From contig NW_026960608.1 in the NCBI RefSeq assembly GCF_021018805.1, positions 3,038,001 to 3,102,000 on the forward strand: 64,000 nt of DNA. Reading direction: 5' to 3'. The stretch comes from Prinia subflava. Lineage: Eukaryota > Chordata > Aves > Passeriformes > Cisticolidae. The notes beneath the pieces were generated by a model. The model was not told the DNA's origin. It worked only from the letters and a program-made list of their open reading frames with translations, and did no database searches. Shown here one piece after another: positions 1 to 10,231 of the stretch (the stretch's first letter is position 1; each line of letters begins with the position of its first letter). The position numbers were made by a program, and so were the translations under genes.

Positions 1-330
1 ATCAAAGCCACTGTTACCTCTAACTCGTGGAAAACTACCAGGGGGGTTAACATGGAAATCAACAAGCTGAGCAATTTGTGCTCTTTCAGAAATTTGACAC
101 AGGGGTACAGGGGTCCAAACCATTATCCTAATCTCCCCAGTAAAATCCCAGTCTATGAGTCTAGGGAGAAAAAAAAATACCCTGCTTTGTGGTCGGCGGT
201 TGACCAATCCCAAGTGGACTGCACTCCCGGCTCAGCAGTTCCCGGACATCTGAAGGCAAAGTGTCCTGAAGAGTTACTGTGACAGCGGAGGCCAGGTCCA
301 TGTGGGTGCCGCCTACTGTCCTGGCACGCA
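1..330 (-). pseudogene. ERV dUTPase domain remnant (pro gene), runs off the window
   Basis: On the minus strand, about 330-160 encodes a stretch starting near THMDLASAVTVTL. In a second frame, 160-1 encodes DFTGEIRIMV and ERAQIAQLV and ends in a glycine-rich tail. These match the ordered motifs of the dUTPase domain that betaretrovirus-like ERVs carry at the start of pro (known for the family). The frame changes at the run of A at about 170-178, so the copy is broken. It follows the gag matrix piece on the same strand with no capsid or nucleocapsid between them, which implies an internal deletion. The rest of pro and pol would lie left of the window. Confidence 0.6.
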
Positions 331-1437
331 AAGGGTTTGCGGGGATGAGTGCAGCAGGGCTTGATTTGCTATCCACATGCGGCTCCCCCGAGGAAGGGGC
401 CACCCGTCCACCCAGGTCTTTTCTCCAGCACAGCTCACGAGGGTCAGCAGGAGACAGGAGCCCTGGCTGCAATGGGAGCAGCAGGATCAGCGCAGGTGGC
501 CATGATGAGGTGTCTTGCTGGGCTCCACTGGTGCAAAAGATGGCGGCTGGGCCTACCCAGGAAAATCTTGCTGCACCCGAGGAACAGAGATGTGGCACTG
601 CCCCTGCTGGTGCCACCAGGCTCCCTGGGTTGCTTCCTCACTGCCCACACACAGAGAGCGGCTCTTGTCCCACTGGACCCACTGTGTCACCAGCACAGCG
701 CTCACCGCTGATCTCCTGCCGTGCCATGTGCTCATGGCCACAGCGTGGTTTTGCCATGTGCTCGCCGCCATGTGCTTGCAAGTGCACACTTGCCACCGCC
801 TCTATGGCGCTGAGCTCCTGCGGCCCTGCACACTTTCTCTCCCGCTGCCTCTGCTGCCCCCAGTACACTTGCAGAGGGCAGGCGGAGAGTAAACACGCTG
901 CCAGGAAGGGCCCCCCAGCTCCCACCACTTGCAGTGACATGGCTCCAGCTGATGCTGCATGGTACAGGGTGACGAGAGCTCTTCTACGATACGGTCACGG
1001 TCCTCTCCAGGATCAAATGGGTCGGGGCACCAGGGGCCATCTTCTGATTCGCATCCCACAGCCGCGACAGACTTAGGGTCATTCTCTGGCAGCACAGAAG
1101 GGGTCAGCATGGCTGCCAGGGTGGCACAAGCGTCCTTCTTTGTCTGGTCTGTGGGTGCTGCATGGGCCATGCCCGCTTCCCACACAGTCTGCCAGGAATA
1201 CAAAAGCTTTGTCAGCATTGTGTCAATGCGCTTAACTCAGTCCCACAATACGTCCCCCAAAGCGTCCCATGTCCGAGGGTCAAAAATATTAGTAGTATCT
1301 AAAGTTGGGTCACAGTCTTTTGCCCAGAACAAGAGTCTGTTCAAATCTGTAGACTCAACTTTCCTGCCACGTTTCTGCAAAATCCATTCCAATGTCTCCG
1401 TGACGTTCTTTAGCTCCTGGGAAACACCACTCCCCAC
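331..1437 (-). pseudogene. ERV gag matrix (MA) remnant and following region
   Basis: The minus-strand ATG at 1437 opens MGSGVSQELKNVTETLEWIL and runs 66 codons, through LLFWAKDC and TWDALGDVLWD, to a stop at about 1237. The Met-Gly start and the Trp-rich helical pattern fit a myristoylated retroviral matrix protein of the beta-like avian ERV type. A continuation in another frame (about 1218-960, with KKDACATLAAML) suggests a frameshift just after the first stop. The start lies about 160 bases downstream of a primer binding site and LTR, the expected place for gag. From about 950 to 331 the sequence is GC-rich and I can assign no domain. Clearly a pseudogene. Confidence 0.6.
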
Positions 1438-1596
1438 ACTTCTCGGCTGCTACCCTCAGTCCTGCAGAAAGGTCAGTTGGTGCCATGAATTTCGTTTCAG
1501 CTCCTGAGATTTGTTTCAGCCCCCAGGCTACCTTTCAGCCCCTCTGTAAAGTTCAGCTGAGTCGTTCTCACTGGAGCAACCATAAGTTGCCTTTCA

Positions 1597-1616
1597 GTCC
1601 CTGATGCAGGGCACCA
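1597..1616 (-). promoter_or_regulatory. Primer binding site, tRNA-Lys3-like, degenerate
   Basis: Read on the minus strand this is TGGTGCCCTGCATCAGGGAC. It lies one base after an LTR end (CTCACA) and resembles the Lys3 primer site with a C-to-T change and two extra bases in the middle. It fixes the orientation of the gag remnant next to it. Confidence 0.5.
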
Positions 1617-1692
1617 CTGTGAGTGACCGAGACACGGACTCAGACCAGCAGGGAATCTGAATCTTTTATTCAAAAGAAACGAGCTGGGTTTA

Positions 1693-2449
1693 TGTTGGAG
1701 TCTAGAACATCCCTCTGGCCACCCTGGAGGGTTTGGAGACTGGACAGGGGGGGTCTGGGATCTGTACAAGGGCGTCAGCCAGCCTCACACAGAGCCCAGG
1801 AGAACATTGCCTCTGATCCCTGTCCATGGGAGTGAATGCCCACATTGTATGAAGAATCACAAGCTGAGAGAATTCAAAATAAGTAGCATTTCGTTTATCA
1901 TAGAATGTAAATGTAGAATCTAGGATTTTTAGTATATGGGGTTGAAGAGACAAGATGGAGGAATTGGGGAGTGGCCCCTGTGCTCCTTGTTCTTGCTCTC
2001 ATCCCCCATCTTTTGCTGAGTTGGATTTTAGAGTTTGGTTTAGAGTAGAAATGACATGTTAGCATAGGTAGTAGGTATTGGTACAATTTTGTAAATAAAA
2101 AGTACGTTTTGGACTGTGGTTGGGTCAGGGGTACCATACATAAGGTGCGGGACTCTCTGATCCGCCCAGTCCGCCGTGTGTCCTGCTCTGCTGGGGATGC
2201 CTCACAGAGCTGAGAAAGAACTGAGATAATGAAGAATAAACAACCTTGGAAATATGCACTGGCGGACTCAGCTTGTCGTCTCTGCCTCTGGTGTGAAACA
2301 CTTAGGGCAAAGAGAAGACTGAAAACCTTATTACCTCTGGGAACAGCAACCCAGAGGAAACTCCCAGGGAACAGCAACCTTGGGGGAACCCTTAGTACCT
2401 TGGGGAACAGCAACCCCAAGGAGAATCTCAGGGAAAATTAACCTTGAGA
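1693..2449 (+). mobile_element. Solo LTR, family A (757 bp), TSD GGTTTA
   Basis: It starts TGTTGGAGTC, ends CCTTGAGA, and is flanked by identical 6-bp repeats GGTTTA at 1687-1692 and 2450-2455. A six-base duplication is typical of beta-like ERVs. AATAAA is at about 2233. Two other copies of this family occur at 6005-6661 and 7602-8292 in the opposite orientation. The downstream part carries tandem hairpins (2334-2421). The element sits in the TATA box of the older LTR. Confidence 0.8.
2334..2421 (+). repeat. Three tandem hairpins with a constant AACAGCAA loop
   Basis: Stems 2334-2341/2350-2357 (CCTCTGGG/CCCAGAGG), 2361-2369/2378-2386 (nine pairs, two of them G-U) and 2398-2405/2414-2421 (CCTTGGGG/CCCCAAGG) each enclose the same eight-base loop AACAGCAA. 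They lie about 100 bases after the AATAAA of the LTR, in the presumed R-U5 part. Confidence 0.8.
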
Positions 2450-2838
2450 GGTTTATATACTTTCTCAAGGCACAGTATTTCCTTATATGGTAATTCTCAC
2501 TACGTGACCTATCCCCATGTTGCCATGTCAGCAACACGCGTTCTAAATGTCCTTCTATGGGGTGATCACATGCTGTTCACCTGTCTGTCAGCTTCTGGTA
2601 GGTTCCTCTCCCGTAGCTGTCTGCCGTGTGACACCTCCTCCCCCCAAGGTCCAGAGGGAACAAGCCTCTCTGTGCTGCCATGTGCTGCTTTGTGTTGCCA
2701 TGTGCTTCTGCAGGCGCCTCCCACAGCCCACAGTTCAACTCAATCCCATCTCTTCCTACACCTGCCTCCCTTGGCAGGCACCTGTCATTTAAACCAGGAC
2801 ACCTAGTTACAGGGATAGGAGGTGGAGTTTCAGCACTA

Positions 2839-3310
2839 TGTTGGGGTGTGTGGAAAAAATCACAACAACAGAGGTTTACATCCAAAAAGGAGATAGAGGA
2901 GTCCTATAACTTTATTTGAATAAAGGGAGAGGCCATGGGACATTTCCCCTGGGGTCTCTCAAATTGTTGGGGGGCGAAGCCTCCTTTTTATCCTATTTTC
3001 CTGACTTCATCACCCTCTCTCTTTCCCCATTGGCTGAGGTACTTGAGAGGTACAGACTTCCTGAATCACCTGCTACATGTCTGTCCCCCCTCCCCTTCCC
3101 TATCTCCTTTGTTCTTCTTTAAATTCAGGATTTTAACGCTGCCTTGGTTGAGCAACAGTCTATGTCAATTACCAATGTTCTGAAATTTATGGATCCTCCC
3201 ATTGCTTTTCTCACCTATCAGTCTCTGGCTTTATCTACAGGCAGACTCACAGTTTGTAAAGACACATTTGTCTCACTTCTTTCAGGGGTGACCACACTTT
3301 GTATTCCACA
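2839..3310 (-). repeat. LTR (minus sense), family B
   Basis: It ends CCCCAACA on the minus strand at 2839. In the minus sense it has CCAAT near 3030, an A-rich TATA-like element near 2988 and AATAAA near 2915. A related copy in the opposite orientation is at 13671-13909. The outer edge at 3310 is a guess from a TG start. Confidence 0.45.
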
Positions 3311-3339
3311 CCCTCTACGTTGTGTTTTTATGGACTGTC

Positions 3340-4726
3340 TGTGCTGGTTTAGCACAGAAGTGATTTTTTCCAAGGAAGTTATAGCAAAATGTTGACAGCT
3401 TGATTGACCAAATAAATATGGGATACGCCTCTGGGCTACACAGGTTAAATATCAGAGGAATTCTGGGAAAGCTCCTTTTTGCTCCCAGCCTCAAGACAGG
3501 TAACAGGGGCCGGCCCCACTCCGCCACGTGGCCCCCAGGCCTGGCCGGCTGGCAAGGCCCTGCCACTGAAGCCGTCTGGGCCGGATTGGGCCTGATGACT
3601 CCCAGGCAGAGGGAGGGAAGAGAGTATGACCTGTTCTGGCCAAGATTGGGCCCAAGTCGCTCCTAACATCTGCTGCTATGCCGCACCTCTATCGCGGCCC
3701 GGGCCAAGCCACCTCCTCCCCTTCCATCTTCCTCCAGCGGCTGCCGGGCAAGCCAGCCTCTGCACGACCTGAATTTACTACCTTCAGCCATTTCCCAGGG
3801 AAGGCCCAGCATACTCTCTGCAGACCTGGGAGAATGTTAACTCTTTCCTTGACAGATAAAACTTGCAGAACATTAAATTCTCTCTCTGAGTGAGAGAACA
3901 GCCAGAGTGAAACATGGAGAGACACAGCATGAGACGGAAGTCAGAGAAGAGAGAGTAAAAGTCCGAGGTTGGAAAGAAGATTGAGTAGTTGCCTTGTTTG
4001 GGATGGACTTCTCCTGTGAGGCCATGGAGACTGGACTAAAATATATCTTTAAATAGTGGAAAAAAATATGCATTGGGGAGATGATGAGAGTATTTAAATT
4101 GTAGAGATAAGCAAAGGCATTAGTGATGGACTAAGTAAATATTGAAGTAGCTGTGGTCTTATGAGAAGCTTGAACAGAGAGAGGGATGAGATGAAGATGA
4201 GGATCTGCCCCTAGAAAAATATCTCTGTTCCTCAAGATGAAAAAGTCCTTTGCTTTTGGAACCGTTCATCTTTAAAATGATACCGCATGAGTAGGCATGA
4301 GTCCATGGCCCATATGCAGTTGCTGGAAAAGCTGCCTATGGGAGGGACTTCACATTTTGCAGAGTTTCCAGGCGGCTGCAGATTCGTGACATGGGAGCCA
4401 CCAGAGAACTATTTCTTGTGGGGATTTCTAAGAGAGGCTCCTCTCCCTAAGAACTGATGAAAGACTATTTTAAAGCAGTGAAACTGACTGAAAATCCCAG
4501 GTTTTGTCTTTTTATGTTGTTAGTGGGAAAGTGAACAGCTGTAGGGAGGAGGAGAAGTGTTTTGAAGGTTTCATTCTGATTTTTATTAATTTATTTTCTC
4601 TCTTATAGTTTTGTTAATAAACCTGTCTTTATACCTTTTAAGTTTGAGCCTGCTTTCCTTTTCTCCTAATCCTATCTCCCAGCAGAAAAAGAGTAAAAAA
4701 TTCTAGTGAGCACTCAGACCACTACA
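3340..4726 (+). repeat. ERVL-type LTR
   Basis: It opens TGTGCTGGTTTAGCACAGAAG and closes with TTGTTAATAAACCTGTCTTT (about 4610-4630), then AAGTTTGAGCCTGCTTT, and ends CACTACA. This tail is the usual one for avian ERVL-class LTRs. I found no matching target duplication, so it may be truncated or part of a longer element. No coding frame inside is convincing. Confidence 0.5.
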
Positions 4727-5444
4727 ATAATTTTGGGAAACAGAAATTAGCGAAAGTGAAACCACTACATGAATTGGCGTTTCCACCCAGTTTCGATCTA
4801 AAACCATCACACTGTCTCTTTAAGACCCTAGGCCAGAAACAGTAGGACAGCCATTTTTTGCTGCTGCATGAGCAGGAGAGGGCTTGTGGGATCGGGAGTC
4901 AGGACGGCATGGTCAATTGGAAATGGGAGAGGGAGAGTTTGTCATACCACCGCTGTCAGGGCCACCACAGCTGCTGCCAGGGACCGCTTTTGCTAGCCAC
5001 TGCCATGCTAGGACCCAAGCCAGCATCTCAGCAGAGCAAATCCCTTCGGATGAAATAGCCTTCCAGGTTTTGTTTTGCCCCTGTTCCCTGTCGCTTTGTC
5101 TGGCCGAAAGGGCGCTGAATTGAGGAAATTTGTTTGCCACAGAACTTCCTTTGTTCGCCTGGACCTCATGGCACTTTTGGTTTTGCCCTAGGGGTGGGGG
5201 GTGGGGGGGAAGGGGGGGGCAGGTAGCCTTTTGCCTTTGCTGTTTTTGTAGGTAAACCATTTTATTCTGTATTGTTGTGTTGTTTGCGATTTTTGCCACA
5301 GTAAAATTGGGACTAACATTTCTGAACTCTAGCAATCTTGTTTTCTGTTTTCTCCTCTACTGTTTGAGGGAGGGGCTTGAGCAGTCTTAGTTTTTCCCCA
5401 CTGAGTATTTAAACCAGTACATTATTTGGTACCCAATGTGGGAC
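4727..5444 (+). repeat. LTR end with Lys1,2-like primer binding site
   Basis: A likely LTR 3' end is at 5421 (CCAGTACA). Five bases later comes TGGTACCCAATGTGGGAC (5427-5444), which matches the Lys1,2 primer site at 14 of 18 positions, all four differences being transitions. The LTR start is not defined. The stretch contains a G-rich run at 5190-5219. Confidence 0.4.
5190..5219 (+). other. G-rich tract, possible G-quadruplex
   Basis: Several runs of four to eight G are separated by single T or AA, which meets the simple four-run rule for a G-quadruplex. Confidence 0.5.
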
Positions 5445-5520
5445 ATGAGAAATCAAGGCATTTGTGTGTTGGTGTCACCAAACGGGACGAAAGAAACGCA
5501 TCTGAAAGGAATGAGGGACT

Positions 5521-5760
5521 TGTCTTTACAAACAAACTGTGTGTCAGCTGGTAAATAAAGCTAGATACTGAGAGATAAAAGAAACAATGGGAAGGATTCC
5601 ACTGATTGATAAATGGAGGGAGAGATTTGTCTTTACAAACAAACTATAGGTCTGCTGATAAATAAAATTGTATACTGAAAGATGAAAGAAACAACGGGAA
5701 GAACAATAAATTCCCTAGGAATTCCACTGATTGACACTAGGAAAAGACAAAGGGGGGGAG
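5521..5760 (+). repeat. About 108-bp direct repeat (two units) followed by a polypurine tract
   Basis: TTGTCTTTACAAACAAACT begins both units (about 5521 and 5629). Each continues with a similar GATAAATAAA..GAAAGAAACAA..GGGAAG stretch and a copy of TTCCACTGATTGA. The purine run AAAGACAAAGGGGGGGAG at about 5743-5760 is followed by TG, as at the start of a 3' LTR. With the PBS at 5427 this may be a severely deleted ERV interior. Confidence 0.45.
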
Positions 5761-5784
5761 TGTACATTAGAAGGGGGTCTTACA

Positions 5785-6866
5785 TGTTGCATATAGGTAA
5801 AAACCTTACAAAAGAAAGGGCCTTATAAAATCGTGGCTTAGGCCTGCTACTCCGACTAAGTGCAGCTAGCAGCTAGTCTGTTCAGTTCCCATGAGAAAGA
5901 ATTATGAGAATGAAAATCAGTTTGCATAACAATCTATTCTTGCAAGAAAAATAGGTTACACCTGCAAAAACAAGAGATCTATCCCATGAGAATCAGTGAA
6001 CAAATCTCAGGTTCCTATCCCCGAGATTCAGTGGTAAAGTGTCCTTTGCCCTCTGAAACACCTCGTGCCAGAGGCAGAAGAAGAGTCAGGAGTCGTCATC
6101 TCAGGTTTTCCAAGGTTGTTTATTCTTTCGTATCTCATAGTTCTTTCTGTGCTCTGCCCAGGTTCCTGCTGCAGCAGAGAACTCGTGGTGACTCCCCCTT
6201 GGTCAGGCAGTCTCAATCTTTTTGTACCATTCCTCCGGCCTAACCATGCTCCCTAACGTATTCTCTATTTACAACTAATTGCCAATACCTATCACCTATG
6301 CTAACCATGTCATCTCTACTCTAAACCAATCCCTTGTGACCCAGCACTGCAGAAGATGGAGGGCAAGAACAAGAAGGAAGAAGGACAGGTCCACGCCCAG
6401 ATTCCTCCATCTTGGCTCTCCAGCCTCCATTCTAAGAAACCCCAAATTCTACTTTTTCACCCTGTGATAAACTAACTACTACTCATTTCACACTCTTGAG
6501 ACTAGTAATTCCTCCTAGGCTCTGTGCCAAGGTTTCCAACCTCCCTGTACAGACTTCAAACCACCCTGTACAGGTTCCAAACCTCCTGTTTGGGGCCCAG
6601 ACCCCTTTGACAGGGTCCCTGACCCTCCAGGGCGACCAGAGGGATGTCCTGGACTCCAACAAACAAAATATGTAAACTATCTAGAAACAGAAAGTTTTGA
6701 TGCACCCTGGCCATTTATTGTCCAGTAAACTGAGTATAAGTGTATTGTTAACCGATTGGATTTAACACGGTGCCTTCTGATATTTCTATAAAAATATGAG
6801 CTATGCAATAAAGATGGGGCTTTTCTCCATGAAGAAACGAGAGTCTTGTCTGTTTATATTGCAACA
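5785..6866 (+). repeat. 5' LTR of the 5.8-13.7 kb ERV, interrupted
   Basis: It starts TGTTGCATATAGG and ends TTGCAACA; without the inserted LTR (6005-6661 plus the duplicated 6 bp) it is about 419 bp. A matching 425-bp copy lies uninterrupted at 13246-13670. It has AATAAAG near 6807. It is followed directly by a Trp-type primer site. Confidence 0.7.
6005..6661 (-). mobile_element. Solo LTR, family A (657 bp, minus sense), TSD AACAAA
   Basis: In the minus sense it starts TGTTGGAGTCCAGG and ends CCTGAGA. It is flanked by AACAAA at 5999-6004 and 6662-6667. The related LTR at 13246-13670 has the unoccupied site (GTGAACAAAATATG near 13458), which confirms both the edges and the 6-bp duplication. 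It is diverged from the copies at 1693 and 7602. Confidence 0.8.
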
Positions 6867-6868
6867 TT

Positions 6869-6887
6869 TGGTGACCTCCAAGGTGAT
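6869..6887 (+). promoter_or_regulatory. Primer binding site, tRNA-Trp-like
   Basis: Two bases after the LTR end, TGGTGACCTCCAAGGTGAT agrees with the tRNA-Trp primer site used by alpharetroviruses in its first eight bases (TGGTGACC) and last five (GTGAT), with changes between. It sets the ERV's plus-strand orientation. Confidence 0.55.
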
Positions 6888-7252
6888 AACAAAAGGAAGA
6901 CTGCAGCTGGTCTCAGGATCAGGTGGCGAGACGGGACTCAGTGGCTAATACACAAAGTCATGGAACTCAGGCAGGCTCAGCCCAGCGACAGAAGAAACGT
7001 GAAAAGAAGCAAGCCGGCTTTACGAGCATGGCAGCGAAACCAATCTCCCAAGAAGGCGCACACCCAGTGAGACAGGGGTCTAAAACCACAGAATAGAATC
7101 ACACGCACGTGGAAGACACACTTATCGAATGTACAGTTATGAGAAAACACCCTGTAGAATGGAATTGCAAGCGGAAGTCGCATGTGTAGACAGAGCACAG
7201 TAACAGGCAGAAATCTGAACTACAATTTAAAGAGGCAAAAAATTGGGGAAAC

Positions 7253-7595
7253 ATGGGAGGGCGGATATTGGCTGAGGAAAAAACGATACTAAATTTATGG
7301 ATACTTATGCTGGGCAGACAAGGGATAAAAGACAATAAAATAAAATTGAGAACTTTGCTGGTATGCTGTAGGAAAAATGGCTTGAAAATAGATGTCCAAA
7401 ATGACTTTTTTGTTGAAATGTAGGACAGAATGGGGCAGGTGTTGTGGGCGGCGGCTATAAAGGGAGACAAAATAGCCACAAAATCGCTACCTACATGGTA
7501 TTTAAGTCGAAATTCATAAAGGCAATTAAAAGCTGGTAGGGAAACTGCAGCTGCTGCGGCAGCTGCCTCCACTCGGTTTTCGGAGACCTACTGTT
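7253..7595 (+). pseudogene. ERV gag matrix (MA) remnant
   Basis: The ATG at 7253 opens MGGRILAEEKTILNLWILML and continues through IKLRTLLVCCRKNGLK and DFFVEM to a TAG at 7421. The same frame then resumes with DRMGQVLWAAAIKGDK and ATKSLPTW until the inserted LTR at 7602 cuts it off. A Met-Gly start, a helical Trp/Leu pattern and position behind the LTR and Trp-type primer site identify a retroviral matrix protein, similar in layout to the one at 1437-1240 but clearly diverged. No capsid, protease or polymerase of this ERV could be found further on. A second stop (TAG) lies near 7518. Confidence 0.6.
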
Positions 7596-7601
7596 CAGCT
7601 C

Positions 7602-8292
7602 TTGCAGGGTTGCTGTTCCCTGAGACTTTCCTCTGGGTTGCTGTTCCCAGAGGTAATAAGGCTTTTGAGCTTCTCTTGCCCAAAAGGTCTCACGCCGGAG
7701 CCAGAGAAGACAAGCTGAGTCCGCTAGTGCATGTTTCCAAGGTTGTTTATTCTTCATTATCTCTCAGTTCTTTCTCAGCTCTGCCAGACGTCCCCAGCAG
7801 AGCAGGACATGCGGATCTGGACTGGGCGGATCAGAGGGTCCAGGACCCTTTGTACCATTTCCCTGGTCCAACCACCGTCCACAACGTACTTTTTATTTAC
7901 AATATGTTACCAATACTTACCACCTATGTTAACATGTCATTTCTACTCTACACCAATCCTTGTGATACAACTCAGCAGAAAATGGGGGAAAAGAACAAGA
8001 ACAAGGAGGACAGGATCACTCCCCAATTCCTCCATCTTGCCTCTTCAAGCCCATATACTAAAAATCCTAGATTCTACATTCACACTCTGTGATTAACTAC
8101 TACTTATTTTGAATTCTCTCAGCTTGTGATTCTTCATACAATGTGGGCATTCACTCCCATGGCCAGGGATCAGAGGCAGTGTCCTCCTGGGCTCTGTGTG
8201 AGGCTGGCTGACGCCCTTGTACAGATCCCAGACCCCCCTGTCCGGTCTCCAAACCCTCCAGGGCAGCCAGAGGGATGTCCTGGACTCTGACA
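7602..8292 (-). mobile_element. Solo LTR, family A (about 691 bp, minus sense)
   Basis: It is a close inverted counterpart of 1693-2449. In the minus sense it starts TGTCAGAGTCCAGGACATCC. Flanks are CAGCTC (7596-7601) and CAGCAC (8293-8298), a 6-bp duplication with one mismatch, so the left edge may be off by a base or two. It retains two AACAGCAA-loop hairpins at 7605-7622 and 7630-7653. Confidence 0.65.
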
Positions 8293-9310
8293 CAGCACCA
8301 CTTGTTTCCGTAGGACCATTCCTTTTCCCTCTGCCTATGAGCAACAGGAAAATTACCTTGCAAGTCCGTTTTTCGTGTTGAAAAGACTGTTAGAAATGAT
8401 GTGGCCGCTTTGCGACTGCTTTTGGAATTTTTAAAAGTATTAAAGGTAGAGAGATGTAAAAAATACTACCCAAAGTATCCAAACCACATTGGGCGTGCGG
8501 GGAACAAAGAAGAACCAAGAAACGGAACTGGAACTTATTTGTGCTAGTCTGCGTAGTGAGTAAAATCGTCACGTGACTCTGCGCAAAGCACTGGGGCTCG
8601 CGTGGGGGATGCCGAGCCTCTTTCTGAGCCCCAGTGTGGGGTGCGCCCCTCTCCTTGGGGCTCCTGCAGGCTTCTGCGGGATCGACTGTGTCCCAGAATG
8701 CCAGAGACTGTTCATCCTGGAGACTTACTGCAGATATGGGTACAGCACCGCACGGCTTGGCCGCTGCAGAGTGATTGCCCCCCCGGGTGGCTTGGCTTCC
8801 CCCAGTGCGGTTTTCTCCCGGCGGCGGCTCAAGTTCCTTCCCCACCCACCCCCCCCCCTCCCCCGCTGCAGCGTGGTGCCCCTCCCGCCCGACTGGCTCC
8901 TTTTGTTGGGGCTATGTTTCACTGTTTTTAGACTTCTTTGAAGACATATTGAAATGCATTTTTAAAGTTGACTTTGTGCTTTTAGGGAACTGTGATTTTT
9001 TACAGTTTTTCACCCTGTTTACTGGAGGAATTCCAAATTGTCTGTGTGTACCCTAACAAAGTTATAATGGTGCTGGCTTTTTACCACAACAATTAGAAAA
9101 AAATGTACTTTAAAAGGTCTTAGCAAACTTACTTATGCTTGCACGAGGAAAACCCTTACTACAAATGCCTGTAATAGAGGAGTAATGAGATGGTTGGCTC
9201 TCACAATTAAGGAATAAATATCCTCTGTATGTTAGAAGAAGTTTTGTTGATGTATATTTATGTTATTGTGATATGCCCTCCCATAGTCCTCTTTCCCCTC
9301 CCTCTTGTAC
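8293..9310. other. No gene recognised; GC-rich middle part
   Basis: About 8560-8900 is CpG- and C-rich, with open frames on both strands that show no recognisable domain. It lies inside the ERV bounded by 5785 and 13670 and could be decayed gag spacer or a foreign insert. Confidence 0.3.
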
Positions 9311-9652
9311 TGTTGTCACGGGATGGCCTTGGTAGTCGGGGCATTTGGGGAGGGCTGGCTTGTTACTAGGAGGCGCAGCATGGCAACACCTAACCTCCAA
9401 TCAAATTGCAAGAAAGTGATCTCCACCAATGGACCGCAAAGAGAAGTTGACTGACAGGCTTTGGGAGGGGCCAAGCTTGGCTGGTTTAACATCAGGAGTA
9501 TAAAAGGCGGTGCAGCCATTTTGTAGATGAGCATGTGGCTGCTGGTCACAGAGATTCCCAGCGCTGCTCTTTGTCCTTATTCAATCTTTTGTTGTATTTT
9601 GTTAAGGTTTAATAAACCTTTTAAATTTTAAAAGTGAGCGTTGTTTCTCACA
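9311..9652 (+). repeat. LTR with clear promoter signals
   Basis: It runs TGTTGTCACGGGATGG to TTTCTCACA, 342 bp, with CCAAT near 9427, a TATA box (GTATAAAAGGCGG) near 9498 and AATAAACC near 9611. No target duplication was found, so the edges are provisional. Confidence 0.5.
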
Positions 9653-9849
9653 TGCCTATTTTCAATAAGATTTGCGGCTACCATGAGTTTTTCTCACAAC
9701 TAAATTACTTAGAATCAACTTACTTGTTACAAACTTTTGGTCCCTCCAGTAAATTTATATTGCTGCTATAACAGAGTTAGATTGAGTTATATTTTGTTGT
9801 ATCTAGAACCTTTAAAGATATTGATTTTTAGTTCTGTGTGGCAGTGGGT

Positions 9850-10231
9850 TTTTGTTAAGCTGTTTTGAGTTCTGTATCTCAATGGTTCTTCCCTGTTTCC
9901 CCCTGGTCGATGCGTCGGGTGCTGTCCAGGCATGTCCCCCTTTTTGTCTCTTTGTCTACCTCTCCTACCCCTGCCCTGTCCCTAGAAGCTCAGGTCAGCT
10001 GTCCATCTTTTCCCTGACCCTGTCCTATGTTATGGAAAAACCCCTGTCCATCTGTCCTGGGACCAATCACCTGCTTGTTCCACACCCCCCACCCCTCGGT
10101 TTCAAAAGCGGGCGTGGGCTTTGTTCCTTGCGCCTTCTCGTGCCCCCCTCTTGGGGAATAAAGGTCTCTGAGAAATAGTATGAAAAGGAGTCTTCTCTAG
10201 TCCTTGCTCCGAAGTCTAGGCACCGCAACAC
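9850..10231 (+). repeat. LTR-like segment
   Basis: CCAAT near 10061, GGGAATAAAGG near 10155 and an LTR-like end CACCGCAACA at about 10231. The start is not defined. The spacing of CCAAT, AATAAA and the CA end fits an LTR; no family is recognised. Confidence 0.35.

Larger units (their letters stand above)
1618..2811 (-). repeat. 5' LTR (minus sense), interrupted by another LTR
   Basis: The 3' end of this LTR is at 1618 (CTCACA on the minus strand). It has AATAAAAG at about 1664-1671. Once the insertion at 1693-2449 is removed, a TATA element (GTATATAAACC) reconnects across the junction. The outer edge near 2801-2811 rests only on a TG..CA rule (TGTAACTAGG or TGTCCTGGTTT on the minus strand). 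It belongs with the PBS and gag remnant to its left. Confidence 0.5.

Noticed and set aside
279..1076. 265-codon plus-strand frame
   Set aside because: It is the complement of the ERV gag/dUTPase region and has no domain of its own; a shadow frame in GC-rich sequence.
8573..8941. CpG-rich stretch with open frames on both strands, possible promoter or host exon
   Set aside because: No exon signals, no recognisable protein and position inside an ERV; base composition explains the frames.
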